A stretch of 64,000 bases of DNA from positions 372,001 through 436,000 of the forward strand of contig CAWDDB010000013.1 of assembly GCA_963800975.1 (NCBI GenBank), written 5' to 3'. Shown here piece by piece: positions 7,631-15,739 of the stretch (position 1 is the stretch's first letter; each line of letters starts with the position of its first letter). The notes below the pieces were generated by a model. It saw only the letters and a list, made by a program, of their open reading frames with translations. It was not told where the DNA came from and did no database searches. The translations under genes and the position numbers were made by a program. This DNA comes from JALYGY01 sp963800975. Lineage in GTDB: Bacteria; Actinomycetota; Rubrobacteria; Rubrobacterales; Rubrobacteraceae.

Positions 7631-10093
7631 GTGTCAGAGAACGCGGTGATAAGTTGGGAAGTGGCCGAGGAGCAGGAGCCCTCCTCGGGTAACCTGCCGC
7701 TCGAGGCGAGTAGCTTCGTCGGGCGCGAACGGGAGCTAGCGGAGGTAGAGGAGCTACTCGCCTCTAGCCGGCTTCTGACCCTCACCGGCCCCGGAGGCTG
7801 CGGCAAGACGAGGCTCGCGCTCGCGGCCGCCGGGCGGGCAGAGGGGTTCCGCGACGGCGTTTTCTGGGTCGAGCTGGCCGCCGTCTCCGAAGAGAGGCTC
7901 GTCCCCGAGGTCACGGCGCGGACCCTGGGGGTGCGCTGGGGGGCGGGAGTATCGGTGGTGGAAGCCCTGTCGAACCACCTCAAGACCGGAGAAGCGCTCC
8001 TGGCGCTGGACAATTGCGAGCACCTGGTCGCCGCCTGCGCGGACCTCGCCGACACGTTGCTGCGAAGCTGTCCGGGGTTGAAGATAGTCGCCACCAGCCG
8101 CGAGGCGCTGCGCGTCCCCGCCGAGAGGGCCTGGTCCGTGCCCTCCCTCTCGCTTCCGGATGCCGACAGTGCGCGGGATCTCGAGGAGGTGGCGCTCTAC
8201 GAGTCGGTGCGGCTCTTCGAGGCGCGGGCCTCGGCCGCCGCACCGGGTTTCAAACTTACCCAGCAGAACGCCGCAGACGTTGCGCGGGTCTGCGAGAGGC
8301 TGGACGGTATACCGCTCGCCATAGAGCTCGCCGCGGCCAGGACAAGGGTGCTAACGCCGTCCCAGATCTCCGCCCGCCTCGACGACCGCTTCCTCCTGCT
8401 TACCGATGGCAGCAGGGTCGTGATGCCCCGCCAGAGAACCCTGCGGGCCACCATGGACTGGAGCTACGAACTGCTCGACGAGGAGGAGCGGGTCTTGTTC
8501 AGGTGGCTCTCCGTGTTCGCCGATGGCTTCAACCTCGAGGCCGCCGAGGCAGTCTGCCCCGCGGGCGGCGTAGAAGGGGGCCGGATCCTCGAGTTGCTAA
8601 CGCAGCTTGTGGACAAGTCCCTGGTGCTCGTGACCTGGCGCGGCGCCGAGGTACGGTACGCGATGCTTGAGACGGTCTGGCGGTATGCCTCGGAGCTGCT
8701 CGACGAGGCGGGCGAGGCCGAAGACGCCCGGCTCGCCCACGCGAACCACTTCCTGAGGGTGGCGGAAGACGCCGAGCCCGGGCTGGTCGGGGCGGACCAG
8801 GGCGCCTGGACGGAGCTGTTGGAGGCCGATCACGGCAACCTCAGGGCGGCCCTGCGCTGGTTCGCCGAACGCGCCGATCACGCGTCGGTCCTGCGGGTGG
8901 CCGGCGCCCTGTGGTGGTACTGGTTCTTGCGCGGACGCTACGACGAGGGAAGAGGGTGGCTCGAGGGGGCGCTCGCCGAGGCGGACGACGCGCCGGTTGC
9001 GCACAGGGCAAAGGCGCTGACCGCGGCCGGCGACCTGGCTTTCCTGCAGTCGGAGTACGGGCGGGCGAGGGAGCTCCTCGAGGAGGGGCTGGACCTCTAC
9101 CGCGGCGTTGGCGACGAGCGGGGCGTGGCCTCCGCCGTTCAACTTCTTGGGAGCATCGCCCGCGAGCAAGGCCGCTTCGCGCAGGCCGAAGCCTACCACG
9201 GCGAGAGCCTCTCGCTGTCGCAGGGGCTCGGCGAAGACTGGGGCGTCGCCCAGTCGCTCAACTACCTGAGCTTCGTTGCCCTCCTGCGCGGCGACCACCG
9301 GCGGGCCGCCGAAACCTGCGCCCAGGCGGCGAGCATGTTCGAGATCCTGCAGGACGGCGAAGGCATCGCCTGGTCCAACATCCTGCAGGGCGCAGCTGCG
9401 GTAGATCGGGGGGACCACGCGTTGGCGCGGAGCCTGCTCGAAGACGGCCTGGAGCACTCACGGCAGGCCGTCTACAGGGAGGGCATGGCCTGGTCCCTCG
9501 ACCAGCTCGGCGTTCTTGCCGTGCGCGAGGAAGAATACGAGACGGCGGCGGCGCACTTCCGCGAGAGCCTGGCCTTGCACAGGGACCTGGGCGACAGGTG
9601 GCGCACTGCGAGCCTGCTCGAGGAGCTCGCGGGGGTGGCCTCATCCGTGGGCAGCTTCGAGCGGGCGGCGATCCTCTTCGGGGGCGCCGAAGCCCTGCGC
9701 GAGATCCTCTCGGACCCGGTCCCGCCAAGGGAGCGCGAAGAGCGCGAGCGCGGAGTCGAGGCCGCGTGCGGTGGCATGGACCGCGGCGCCTTCACGGCGG
9801 CGTGGGAGGCCGGACGCGCGACCAGCCTCGAGCGTCTCTACGAGTACGCGCTGACCGAGGATGAGCCAGCCGGCCAGGCGACGCCCACGCAACCCCAGGC
9901 CAGAGACCTGAGCGTCCGCGAGGCCGAGGTGCTCGGGCTGGTGGCCGAAGGGCTCACCGACCAGGAGGTAGCCGACAAGCTCTACCTCAGCCCCCGCACC
10001 GTGGGGCAGCACCTGAGAAGCGTCTACCGCAAGCTCGGCGTGAGATCCAGGGCCGCCGCCACCCGGGCCGCGATCGAAAGGAACCTTATCTAG
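7631..10093 (+). CDS. Large ATP-binding LuxR-family transcriptional regulator with TPR repeats
   Basis: 820 aa. An STAND-type ATPase domain carries Walker A GPGGCGKT (residues 53-60) and Walker B LLALDNCEH (about 123-131). A long helical TPR region of paired helices spans about 350-700. A LuxR/GerE helix-turn-helix closes the protein (about 755-820: LSVREAEVLGLVAEGLTDQE, LSPRTVGQHLRSVYRKLGV). Such MalT/LAL-like proteins switch on transcription after binding ATP and an inducer. GTG at 7631 has only a weak ribosome site; an alternative GTG lies five codons on. It stands alone, followed by the hairpin array. Confidence 0.88.
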   Translation: MSENAVISWEVAEEQEPSSGNLPLEASSFVGRERELAEVEELLASSRLLTLTGPGGCGKTRLALAAAGRAEGFRDGVFWVELAAVSEERLVPEVTARTLGVRWGAGVSVVEALSNHLKTGEALLALDNCEHLVAACADLADTLLRSCPGLKIVATSREALRVPAERAWSVPSLSLPDADSARDLEEVALYESVRLFEARASAAAPGFKLTQQNAADVARVCERLDGIPLAIELAAARTRVLTPSQISARLDDRFLLLTDGSRVVMPRQRTLRATMDWSYELLDEEERVLFRWLSVFADGFNLEAAEAVCPAGGVEGGRILELLTQLVDKSLVLVTWRGAEVRYAMLETVWRYASELLDEAGEAEDARLAHANHFLRVAEDAEPGLVGADQGAWTELLEADHGNLRAALRWFAERADHASVLRVAGALWWYWFLRGRYDEGRGWLEGALAEADDAPVAHRAKALTAAGDLAFLQSEYGRARELLEEGLDLYRGVGDERGVASAVQLLGSIAREQGRFAQAEAYHGESLSLSQGLGEDWGVAQSLNYLSFVALLRGDHRRAAETCAQAASMFEILQDGEGIAWSNILQGAAAVDRGDHALARSLLEDGLEHSRQAVYREGMAWSLDQLGVLAVREEEYETAAAHFRESLALHRDLGDRWRTASLLEELAGVASSVGSFERAAILFGGAEALREILSDPVPPREREERERGVEAACGGMDRGAFTAAWEAGRATSLERLYEYALTEDEPAGQATPTQPQARDLSVREAEVLGLVAEGLTDQEVADKLYLSPRTVGQHLRSVYRKLGVRSRAAATRAAIERNLI

Positions 10094-10258
10094 CACGCTG
10101 CCTTCGGCAGCTTGTCAGCACGCTACGCCCGACTGCGTCGGGCTTCGCTTGTCAGCACGCTTAGGCCAGCGAAGCTGGCCTCGCTTTCAGCAAGAGGGCT
10201 TTTGCCTGAGCTAAGAAAAGCTGACAAGCCTGCGGAGCAGGCGTGCGCGCTCAGGCAA
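10092..10258. repeat. Array of hairpins with conserved flanks and covarying stems
   Basis: Three direct units (10092-10116, 10117-10153, 10154-10188) and one inverted unit (10223-10247) share the flanks AGCACGCT and GCTTGTC (GCTTTC in unit 3). Each encloses a different perfect hairpin with a 3-nt loop: GCTGCC/GGCAGC, GCCCGAC/GTCGGGC, GGCCAGC/GCTGGCC and GCCTGC/GCAGGC. The inverted unit is also enclosed by 10-bp arms TTGCCTGAGC (10202-10211) and GCTCAGGCAA (10249-10258). Stems vary but pairing is kept, pointing to selected structure. It could be a terminator cluster, a palindromic repeat family or an RNA element. No gene is supported between 10094 and 10420. Confidence 0.7.
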
Positions 10259-10420
10259 GGCCTGAGCGCTAGTACATTTGCAGTACGCAATCTTACCTAC
10301 TCTCAGGATCTCCCCCAGTTTGCGTAATCCTCGCGATGCGGTTCTTCCGCGGCTGGCCCATGCTGGTATCCGACGTTAAGGAAAGGCCCTCGAGGCAGGG
10401 GGCCAGAGGAGGTGAACGGC

Positions 10421-10609
10421 ATGCACGAGGTCTGCTACTGCGGCAGGACGGGCGAGATCGAGGAGAGGACACCGGTCACGGACGGCGACGGCAGGGAGGC
10501 GCTTGAGTGCCCCGAGTGTGGGCACCTCGACCATCTCTCCTGGATGCCCGAGGACGCCCGTCAGGTCGTCTTCGAGAAGGCGGGAAGCGACAGGACGGCG
10601 GCCGCCTAG
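10421..10609 (+). CDS. Small zinc-ribbon protein
   Basis: 62 aa with two Cys pairs, CYC near the N-terminus and CPECGH in the middle (LECPECGHLDHLSWMPEDAR), a likely single zinc ribbon. Function is not recognised. The ATG at 10421 is preceded by a near-perfect AGGAGGT box; an in-frame GTG at 10412 sits inside that box. A strong terminator follows at 10640. Confidence 0.72.
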   Translation: MHEVCYCGRTGEIEERTPVTDGDGREALECPECGHLDHLSWMPEDARQVVFEKAGSDRTAAA

Positions 10610-10639
10610 CGCGGCATCCCGCACCGATCCGTATCCCTG

Positions 10640-10672
10640 GCCGGGACCGCGCCCTTTGGTCCCGGCTTCTTT
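10640..10672 (+). terminator. Rho-independent terminator
   Basis: GCCGGGACC pairs with GGTCCCGGC across a 9-nt loop and is followed by the T-rich TTCTTTC. It closes the zinc-ribbon transcription unit. Confidence 0.8.
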
Positions 10673-10705
10673 CAAAGGAACAAGACCATGAAACGAGGAG
10701 GACCC

Positions 10706-10879
10706 ATGAACAATGAATCTGAGATAGCCGCCTACAGACGGGCGTTCGAGGAGCACGCGAGGTTCGGCAGGGTGCTGGGTGAGAGCGAGCGAGAAGAGAT
10801 CGTGTACCTGGAAGAGTTGTTGCGGCTCGAGTACCGCGAGGTCGACGCGGTGTTGTACGCGTTGGGCGAAGCGGACTAG
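10706..10879 (+). CDS. Small hypothetical protein
   Basis: 57 aa, acidic and helical (SEREEIVYLEELLRLEYREV). No family recognised. ATG at 10706 is chosen because GAGGAGG lies at ideal distance; an ATG at 10688 is in frame but lacks a ribosome site. It follows a terminator, so it probably begins a new transcript with the next small genes. Confidence 0.6.
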   Translation: MNNESEIAAYRRAFEEHARFGRVLGESEREEIVYLEELLRLEYREVDAVLYALGEAD

Positions 10880-10920
10880 GCACGGACGAGTAGGAACGCG
10901 AGAACACGGAGGCGGATGTC

Positions 10921-11136
10921 ATGGTCACGCTAGTAGTCGAGCGCAGGTACGGGCACACCACAATGCGAGCCCGCGTGAGCGCCCCTACCTTCGAACGGGC
11001 GCTGCGGCTGTGCGGTGCGGACGCCCGCGTCGTCTCTTCCATAGACCAGGAGGACTATTCCAGGGGCCGAAGCGACGCCGGATTGGCGGGTGTGCTTCCC
11101 GCCGAAGCTACGGGGCGTCGCGCGGTGGCCGCGTAG
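10921..11136 (+). CDS. Small hypothetical protein
   Basis: 71 aa with no recognised domain: MVTLVVERRYGHTTMRARVS, then a helical segment and a basic tail. Evidence for coding is a GGAGG box before the ATG and a position in a same-strand series of short genes. Confidence is modest. Confidence 0.5.
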   Translation: MVTLVVERRYGHTTMRARVSAPTFERALRLCGADARVVSSIDQEDYSRGRSDAGLAGVLPAEATGRRAVAA

Positions 11137-11191
11137 GTCGAACACAGGTCGAGTGCGTAGTACGGAACGTCAGATAAGGAACCCGAGAGAA

Positions 11192-11833
11192 ATGAGAACA
11201 ATTGTGGAGAAGATGGTTCGTATCGGAAGGGCGACGATGCTTGCCGTGGGCTTCGCCGTAACCGTCGCCGTGATACTCGGCGTGGGCACCACGGCGTTGG
11301 CGGCGGTGCCTGGGGACCCCTTCAAGCTGGGGCAGGTCAACGCGGTGAACACCATAACCCGCCTTGCTGGGAATACCAACACCGCCATGCTAAGGATCAA
11401 CAACGCCTCTGCTGGCTCCGACGCCACCGCCCTCGACCTGCAGGTGGCCCCCGGCAAGCCGCCCATGAAGGTCAACTCCACGGTCGAGGTGCAGGGCCTC
11501 AACGTAGATTCTCTCGACGGCAGGAACTCCACCGAATTCCTGCAGGAGTCTTCCGACAGGGACGACTTCCTACCCAACAGGACCTACGACACCTTCAAAT
11601 TCGAGACCGGACCGGGCGCAGGCGGACGTGAGTCCGTCATTGTGCAGTGCGATCCGGGGGACAAGGTTCTCGGTGGCGGCGGAAGTGGCGACTCCTTCCA
11701 GGACCTGCTGAGGGCTAGCGGTCCTCCCACCTTTACCGAAGAAGCCTGGCAAGTGGTGGTGGTGGACAACGGCGAGCCCAGCTCCGTCGTAGCAGAGGCC
11801 ATCTGCGCGGACTTCCCGCCGCTGAGGCAGTAG
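11192..11833 (+). CDS. Secreted protein, tandem paralogue 1
   Basis: 213 aa with a signal peptide (hydrophobic residues about 15-35, then cleavage near TTALAAVPGDPF). The mature part holds one degenerate LDG repeat (NVDSLDGRNSTEFLQ) of the ADxLDGxxSTxF type found in many actinobacterial surface proteins, then a C-terminal domain with conserved Cys in VQCDPGDKVLGGG and EAICADFPPLR. The next gene is a clear paralogue with the same signal peptide, repeat and ending. The shared Cys positions suggest a disulfide in an exported protein of unknown function. An upstream start at 11090 is rejected because it would bury the signal peptide. Confidence 0.75.
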   Translation: MRTIVEKMVRIGRATMLAVGFAVTVAVILGVGTTALAAVPGDPFKLGQVNAVNTITRLAGNTNTAMLRINNASAGSDATALDLQVAPGKPPMKVNSTVEVQGLNVDSLDGRNSTEFLQESSDRDDFLPNRTYDTFKFETGPGAGGRESVIVQCDPGDKVLGGGGSGDSFQDLLRASGPPTFTEEAWQVVVVDNGEPSSVVAEAICADFPPLRQ

Positions 11834-11903
11834 TGGATCACAACCGACATAGCTGTCGAAACTTGGGGAGCTTTGCCTCCGAGACAGAGAGGAACGAGAT
11901 CAG

Positions 11904-12662
11904 ATGATCAGGACGATCACCAAGAAGGTGACGTGGGTGGGCAGGGCGACGGTGTTCAGCGTGGGCCTCGCCGTGACGCTGGCACTCTTGTTTGGGGTAG
12001 CGACCGCTGCCCTGGCGGCGGTACCCGGCGACCCCTTCAGGCTGGGGGAGGCCAACGCGATCAACGCCGCGAGCCGCCTGACCGGCACCGTCGCCGGGCC
12101 GCTATTGAGCTTCGAGAACCAGTCGCCCGGGTCCAAGGCGGCACCGGCGTCGGCTCTCTCGCTCGAGGTCCAGACAGGCAATTCGCCCTTGACGGTCAAT
12201 CCCGAGGCGGGCACCGCGAAGAACCTCAGCGCCGACGAACTCGACGGCAAGGATTCTACCCAGTTCCTCGCGACGGGTGGCAAGGCAGCCGACGCCGACA
12301 GGCTGGATGGGTTGGACCAAGGCGCGTTCCTGCGCACCACGGGCAAAGCGGCAGACGCCGACAAGCTCGACGGAAAGGACGCAACCGCTTTCTACCCGAC
12401 CAAGACGTACAGGAAGGTCCTCGACGTATCCGGTGCGGGGGGAGGAGATATGGTCTTCGCCTTTCAGGGTCTGAGGTGCGATCCGGGAGACAAATTGCTA
12501 ACCGGGGGAGCCGGAAGCGAAGGGGCGTTCTTCCAAAACGACTTCCTGGTGAAGAGCTCGCCGCACGACGAGGGGTGGTACGCGCTCATGCGCGACAACC
12601 AGGAAGCGAACTTCCTGAGGATGGAGGTCATCTGCGCGGACTTCCCGCCGTTGCGCCCATAA
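11904..12662 (+). CDS. Secreted LDG-repeat protein, tandem paralogue 2
   Basis: 252 aa with a signal peptide almost identical in layout to the upstream paralogue (ALAAVPGDPFRLGEANAIN versus ALAAVPGDPFKLGQVNAVN). It has three successive repeats: LSADELDGKDSTQFL, AADADRLDGLDQGAFL and AADADKLDGKDATAFY. The upstream copy has one. The C-terminal domain keeps CDPGDKLLTGG and the EVICADFPPLRP ending. Repeat-number differences between neighbours suggest expansion after duplication. Probably a secreted or surface adhesin-like protein; binding partner unknown. Confidence 0.78.
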   Translation: MIRTITKKVTWVGRATVFSVGLAVTLALLFGVATAALAAVPGDPFRLGEANAINAASRLTGTVAGPLLSFENQSPGSKAAPASALSLEVQTGNSPLTVNPEAGTAKNLSADELDGKDSTQFLATGGKAADADRLDGLDQGAFLRTTGKAADADKLDGKDATAFYPTKTYRKVLDVSGAGGGDMVFAFQGLRCDPGDKLLTGGAGSEGAFFQNDFLVKSSPHDEGWYALMRDNQEANFLRMEVICADFPPLRP

Positions 12663-12735
12663 GGAGGTGAGGGCACCACGAGATGATGACGCTTAAGGCA
12701 CTTCGCACGACCACCCAACGGAAAGGAGCGGAACG

Positions 12736-13101
12736 ATGAGCCCCAAGACAACAAGGGAGTCACGCCGGGAGATGCACGACGAGGTACGTCGGGAGAGCGT
12801 CGGCAGGACGGAGGCCGACCCCGCTGGCCCGCATGTCCGGAATGGAGGAAAGCCGGGCAAGGACACAAGGAGGACAGGGATGATCAAGGCGACGGTCGTG
12901 GCGCTCGCCGCGGTGCTGATCGTGGGTGGAGGCGCGTGGGCGGGTGCTGGTGCCGCCTCAGAGGACGCGAGTCACCAGGACGGTGGCGGAGCGCAGCCAC
13001 CCGCGGGCAGGCTCGCCGTGCCTGACGATGGGAACCTTCCCACCGGTCCCCATCCTCGCGGCCTTCCCAGGGTCGGCATCCGCCAGGGAAGCCAGCGATG
13101 A
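12736..13101 (+). CDS. Small membrane-anchored or secreted hypothetical protein
   Basis: 121 aa. A hydrophilic N-terminus of about 48 residues precedes one hydrophobic segment (IKATVVALAAVLIVGGGAWA), then a Gly/Pro-rich tail. An internal ATG at the hydrophobic segment with AGGACAGGG upstream would instead give a short signal-peptide protein. The chosen ATG has AAAGGAG. Its stop overlaps the next gene by ATGA. Confidence 0.55.
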   Translation: MSPKTTRESRREMHDEVRRESVGRTEADPAGPHVRNGGKPGKDTRRTGMIKATVVALAAVLIVGGGAWAGAGAASEDASHQDGGGAQPPAGRLAVPDDGNLPTGPHPRGLPRVGIRQGSQR

Positions 13102-13388
13102 GGAAGGAAGCCAGGCACGAGGATACCCTGATCGCTAGGTGGCTCGAGGCGGTCGGTGGTTCCTGGGGGCTGCCGGGGACCGGCTTGATCTCCGCGATAG
13201 GCCACGGCGTGAGCGCCCCGATCCGGGCGCGCCGGCGCAAGGCGGCAGAGGAAGCCGCCGACCGCGAAAGGGCGGCGGGTTACGAACGCGGCATCGACCA
13301 GTCGCGCTCCTACCCGATGGACGTGGGACTTACCGGCGGGATGACTCTGCTGCTTGACCGCTCGGATCCTCGTAGACGGCGGAGATAA
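13098..13388 (+). CDS. Small hypothetical protein
   Basis: 96 aa, basic, containing an Arg/Ala-rich helix (RARRRKAAEEAADRERAAGY). No family recognised. The ATG overlaps the preceding stop by 4 bases and a strong hairpin follows, so it ends this small-gene operon. Confidence 0.55.
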   Translation: MRKEARHEDTLIARWLEAVGGSWGLPGTGLISAIGHGVSAPIRARRRKAAEEAADRERAAGYERGIDQSRSYPMDVGLTGGMTLLLDRSDPRRRRR

Positions 13389-13403
13389 TTCAGCTAGATT
13401 GCG

Positions 13404-13428
13404 GAGGAGCCGAGTCACTCGGCTCCTC
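13404..13428 (+). terminator. Hairpin, probable terminator
   Basis: An 11-bp perfect stem, GAGGAGCCGAG with CTCGGCTCCTC, around the 3-nt loop TCA, 16 bp after the preceding stop. There is no T tract, so it may need a factor or may only protect the transcript end. Confidence 0.65.
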
Positions 13429-13577
13429 GCGCTTCCGGGCGCCTGGCCGCGCCATGAGCATGCCAGAACGTTAGACATCTCGGGACTTCGGAGCGAGCGA
13501 TTGTGGATATTTGGCACCGTTGTTTCCAACCTCGACTTGTGGTGTCATGATGCAGGGCAAGCGAAGGAGAAACCGCG

Positions 13578-14807
13578 ATGGTTCAACCGGCGAGTGATGG
13601 TTCCGATGCGCGCCGTTCGACGACATCCGGCGCACCGGTGGTCGATGTAGACCCGTACTCGACGCAAATTCTTATGGACCCGTACCCGTTCCATCAGGAG
13701 CTTCGCGAGGCCGGGCCCGTGGTCTGGCTGGAGCCGTACGGCGTCTGGGCCACGGGGCGCTACGAACAGGTCCGCGAGGTGCTCACGGACTGGCAGACCT
13801 TCATGTCCGGCGCGGGCGTGGGGCTGACAGACCTCCGCGTCGATTCCTGGCGGCCGCCCAGCCTTCTGCTCGAGGCCGACCCGCCAGAGCACACGACGGT
13901 ACGCTCCATAATCGAAGGGGTCCTCTCGCCCAGAGCGGTAAAGCGCCTGCGCGACAAGCTCGAAGTCAGGGCCAGGGAACTGGTCAGCCGCCTCCTGTCG
14001 GTCGGCCGCTTCGACGCGGTAACCGAATTCGCCGAGGTGTTCCCCCTACAGGTATTCTCGGACGCGGTCGGGGTCCGCAAGGAGGGCCGCGAGAACCTGC
14101 TGGCCTACGGCGACATGGTCTTCAACGGCCAGGGCCCGCGCAACGAGCTGTTCAAGGCCTCGACGCAGAACCTGGACGAGGTGCGGACCTGGATCATGGA
14201 CAGCTGCCGCCGCGAGGCGCTTGAGCCCGGAGGCTTCGGCGCGCAAGTATACGAGTCGGTGGACGAGGGAGTGATCTCGGAGGAAGAAGCTGGCATGCTC
14301 GTTCGCTCTTTCCTCTCTGCGGGCGTGGACACGACCATCAGCGCTCTTGGTACCGCGGTGCACCTCCTGGCCACCAACCCGGAACAATGGGAGCTGCTGC
14401 GCGCCGACCCGTCGCTTGCCCGGTCGGCGTTCGAGGAGACCATACGGGTCGAGTCCCCCGTGCAGATCTTCTCCCGGACCGCGACCCGTGACACGGAGGT
14501 AGGTGGCGTAGGGATTGCCAGGGACGAGCGGGTAATGGTCTTCTTCGGGGCTGCCAACCGAGATCCACGCCGCTGGGAATATCCCGACCGGTTCGACGTC
14601 ACCCGCAGGTCGGCCGGACACCTGGCCTTCGGGGCCGGGATACACGCTTGCGTGGCCAAGGCGGTTGCCCGCATAGAAGGCGACGTGCTTTTGCAGGAGG
14701 TCGCCCGTAAGGTGGGCCGCATCGAGCTCGAAGGCGAGCCGCAGAGGCACCTCAACAACACGGTGCGCAGCTTCGCCAGCCTTCCGGTGGCGTTCCACGC
14801 CTCTTAG
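13578..14807 (+). CDS. Cytochrome P450
   Basis: 409 aa, the usual length for a soluble bacterial P450. The I-helix oxygen-binding segment is SAGVDTTISALG, the K-helix ExxR is ETIRVESP, and the haem-thiolate loop is HLAFGAGIHACVAKAVARIEG with the Cys ligand. The usual Gly after the Cys is Ala here. It monooxygenates an unknown substrate and needs a ferredoxin and reductase not encoded nearby. A crotonase-like gene and a phenylacetate-CoA-ligase-like gene follow on the same strand, suggesting oxidation of an aromatic or terpenoid acid. GAAGGAG precedes the ATG. Confidence 0.9.
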   Translation: MVQPASDGSDARRSTTSGAPVVDVDPYSTQILMDPYPFHQELREAGPVVWLEPYGVWATGRYEQVREVLTDWQTFMSGAGVGLTDLRVDSWRPPSLLLEADPPEHTTVRSIIEGVLSPRAVKRLRDKLEVRARELVSRLLSVGRFDAVTEFAEVFPLQVFSDAVGVRKEGRENLLAYGDMVFNGQGPRNELFKASTQNLDEVRTWIMDSCRREALEPGGFGAQVYESVDEGVISEEEAGMLVRSFLSAGVDTTISALGTAVHLLATNPEQWELLRADPSLARSAFEETIRVESPVQIFSRTATRDTEVGGVGIARDERVMVFFGAANRDPRRWEYPDRFDVTRRSAGHLAFGAGIHACVAKAVARIEGDVLLQEVARKVGRIELEGEPQRHLNNTVRSFASLPVAFHAS

Positions 14808-14953
14808 CTACCTGCCGTCTGCGGCGCACGAGCGCAGTGTCCGAGAAGGAATTCAAGAGCCGTTGACGAGGATGGCATCCGCGCGGTTCACCGGGCAACC
14901 GGAATGGGTCGCCATCACGATGGCCGGATAAACGAAAGCGAGGTGCGCCAGCC

Positions 14954-15739
14954 ATGAGCCAGACAAGCGCAGGTTCGAGCGGGGAAACGGCCAGGATACG
15001 GGTACTCAAGAAAGGCCCTATCGGCGAGATCCGCCTGAACGAGCCGCAAGTGCTAAACGCCATGGGGACCCGGTGGCCCGAGGACATGCGCGCCGCCATC
15101 GAGGAGGTCCGGGAGGACCCTGGGATCCGGGTGGTTCTCGTGACCGGTGAGGGGAAGAGCTTCTGCTCGGGGCTGAACCTGACCGACCTCGGGCGAGGCA
15201 AGATCCCGGCCCGGTGGTTCCACGAAAACGAGCACATCTTCCGCGCCCTCGAGACGCTGGAGAAGCCGGTGCTCTGCGGTCTGCAGGGCTACTGTATCGG
15301 CGGTGGCCTTCAGATCGCGATCGCCTGCGACGTTCGCATCGCCGCCGGTAACGCGATCCTGGGCCTCCCCGCCGTGAAAGAAGCCTTCATCCCTGGCATG
15401 AGCACGTTCCGGCTACCACGGCTTATCGGCATGGGTCACGCGAGGCACCTGGTCCTGAGCGGCCAGAACATAGATTCGAACGAGGCCCTGCGCATCGGGC
15501 TGGTCAACAAGGTGGTCCCGCCCGAAGGGTTGTCGGACGAACTCGAAGCGTGGGCGAAGGTCTATCTCGAGGTGCCACGTCCCAGCATCGCCTACTCCAA
15601 GCGCCTGCTCAACCTGGCGTACGACCTTCCCTTCGAGCGGTTCGTGGAGGAGTTCGATGGTGCGGCGGAGGCGTTGCTCTCCTCCGAGGAGCACCAGGCC
15701 GCCCGCGAGGCGTGGCTGGAACGCAGGACGCGTGGCTAA
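14954..15739 (+). CDS. Enoyl-CoA hydratase/isomerase (crotonase) family protein, atypical active site
   Basis: 261 aa with the crotonase fold: a substrate-binding segment around FCSGLNLTDL and an oxyanion-hole segment GYCIGGGLQIAIACD. Canonical hydratases have Glu in GGGCE and in LPEVKLG. Here these positions read GGGLQ (Gln120) and LPAVKEA (Ala140), so both catalytic glutamates are missing at their expected places. It may be a hydrolase, isomerase or decarboxylase of the superfamily rather than a hydratase. It lies 146 bp after the P450 and overlaps the start of the ligase gene. Confidence 0.82.
   Translation: MSQTSAGSSGETARIRVLKKGPIGEIRLNEPQVLNAMGTRWPEDMRAAIEEVREDPGIRVVLVTGEGKSFCSGLNLTDLGRGKIPARWFHENEHIFRALETLEKPVLCGLQGYCIGGGLQIAIACDVRIAAGNAILGLPAVKEAFIPGMSTFRLPRLIGMGHARHLVLSGQNIDSNEALRIGLVNKVVPPEGLSDELEAWAKVYLEVPRPSIAYSKRLLNLAYDLPFERFVEEFDGAAEALLSSEEHQAAREAWLERRTRG

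Noticed and set aside
10112..10327. 71-codon open frame inside the hairpin array
   Set aside because: It runs through palindromic repeats, lacks a ribosome site and has no protein-like composition.
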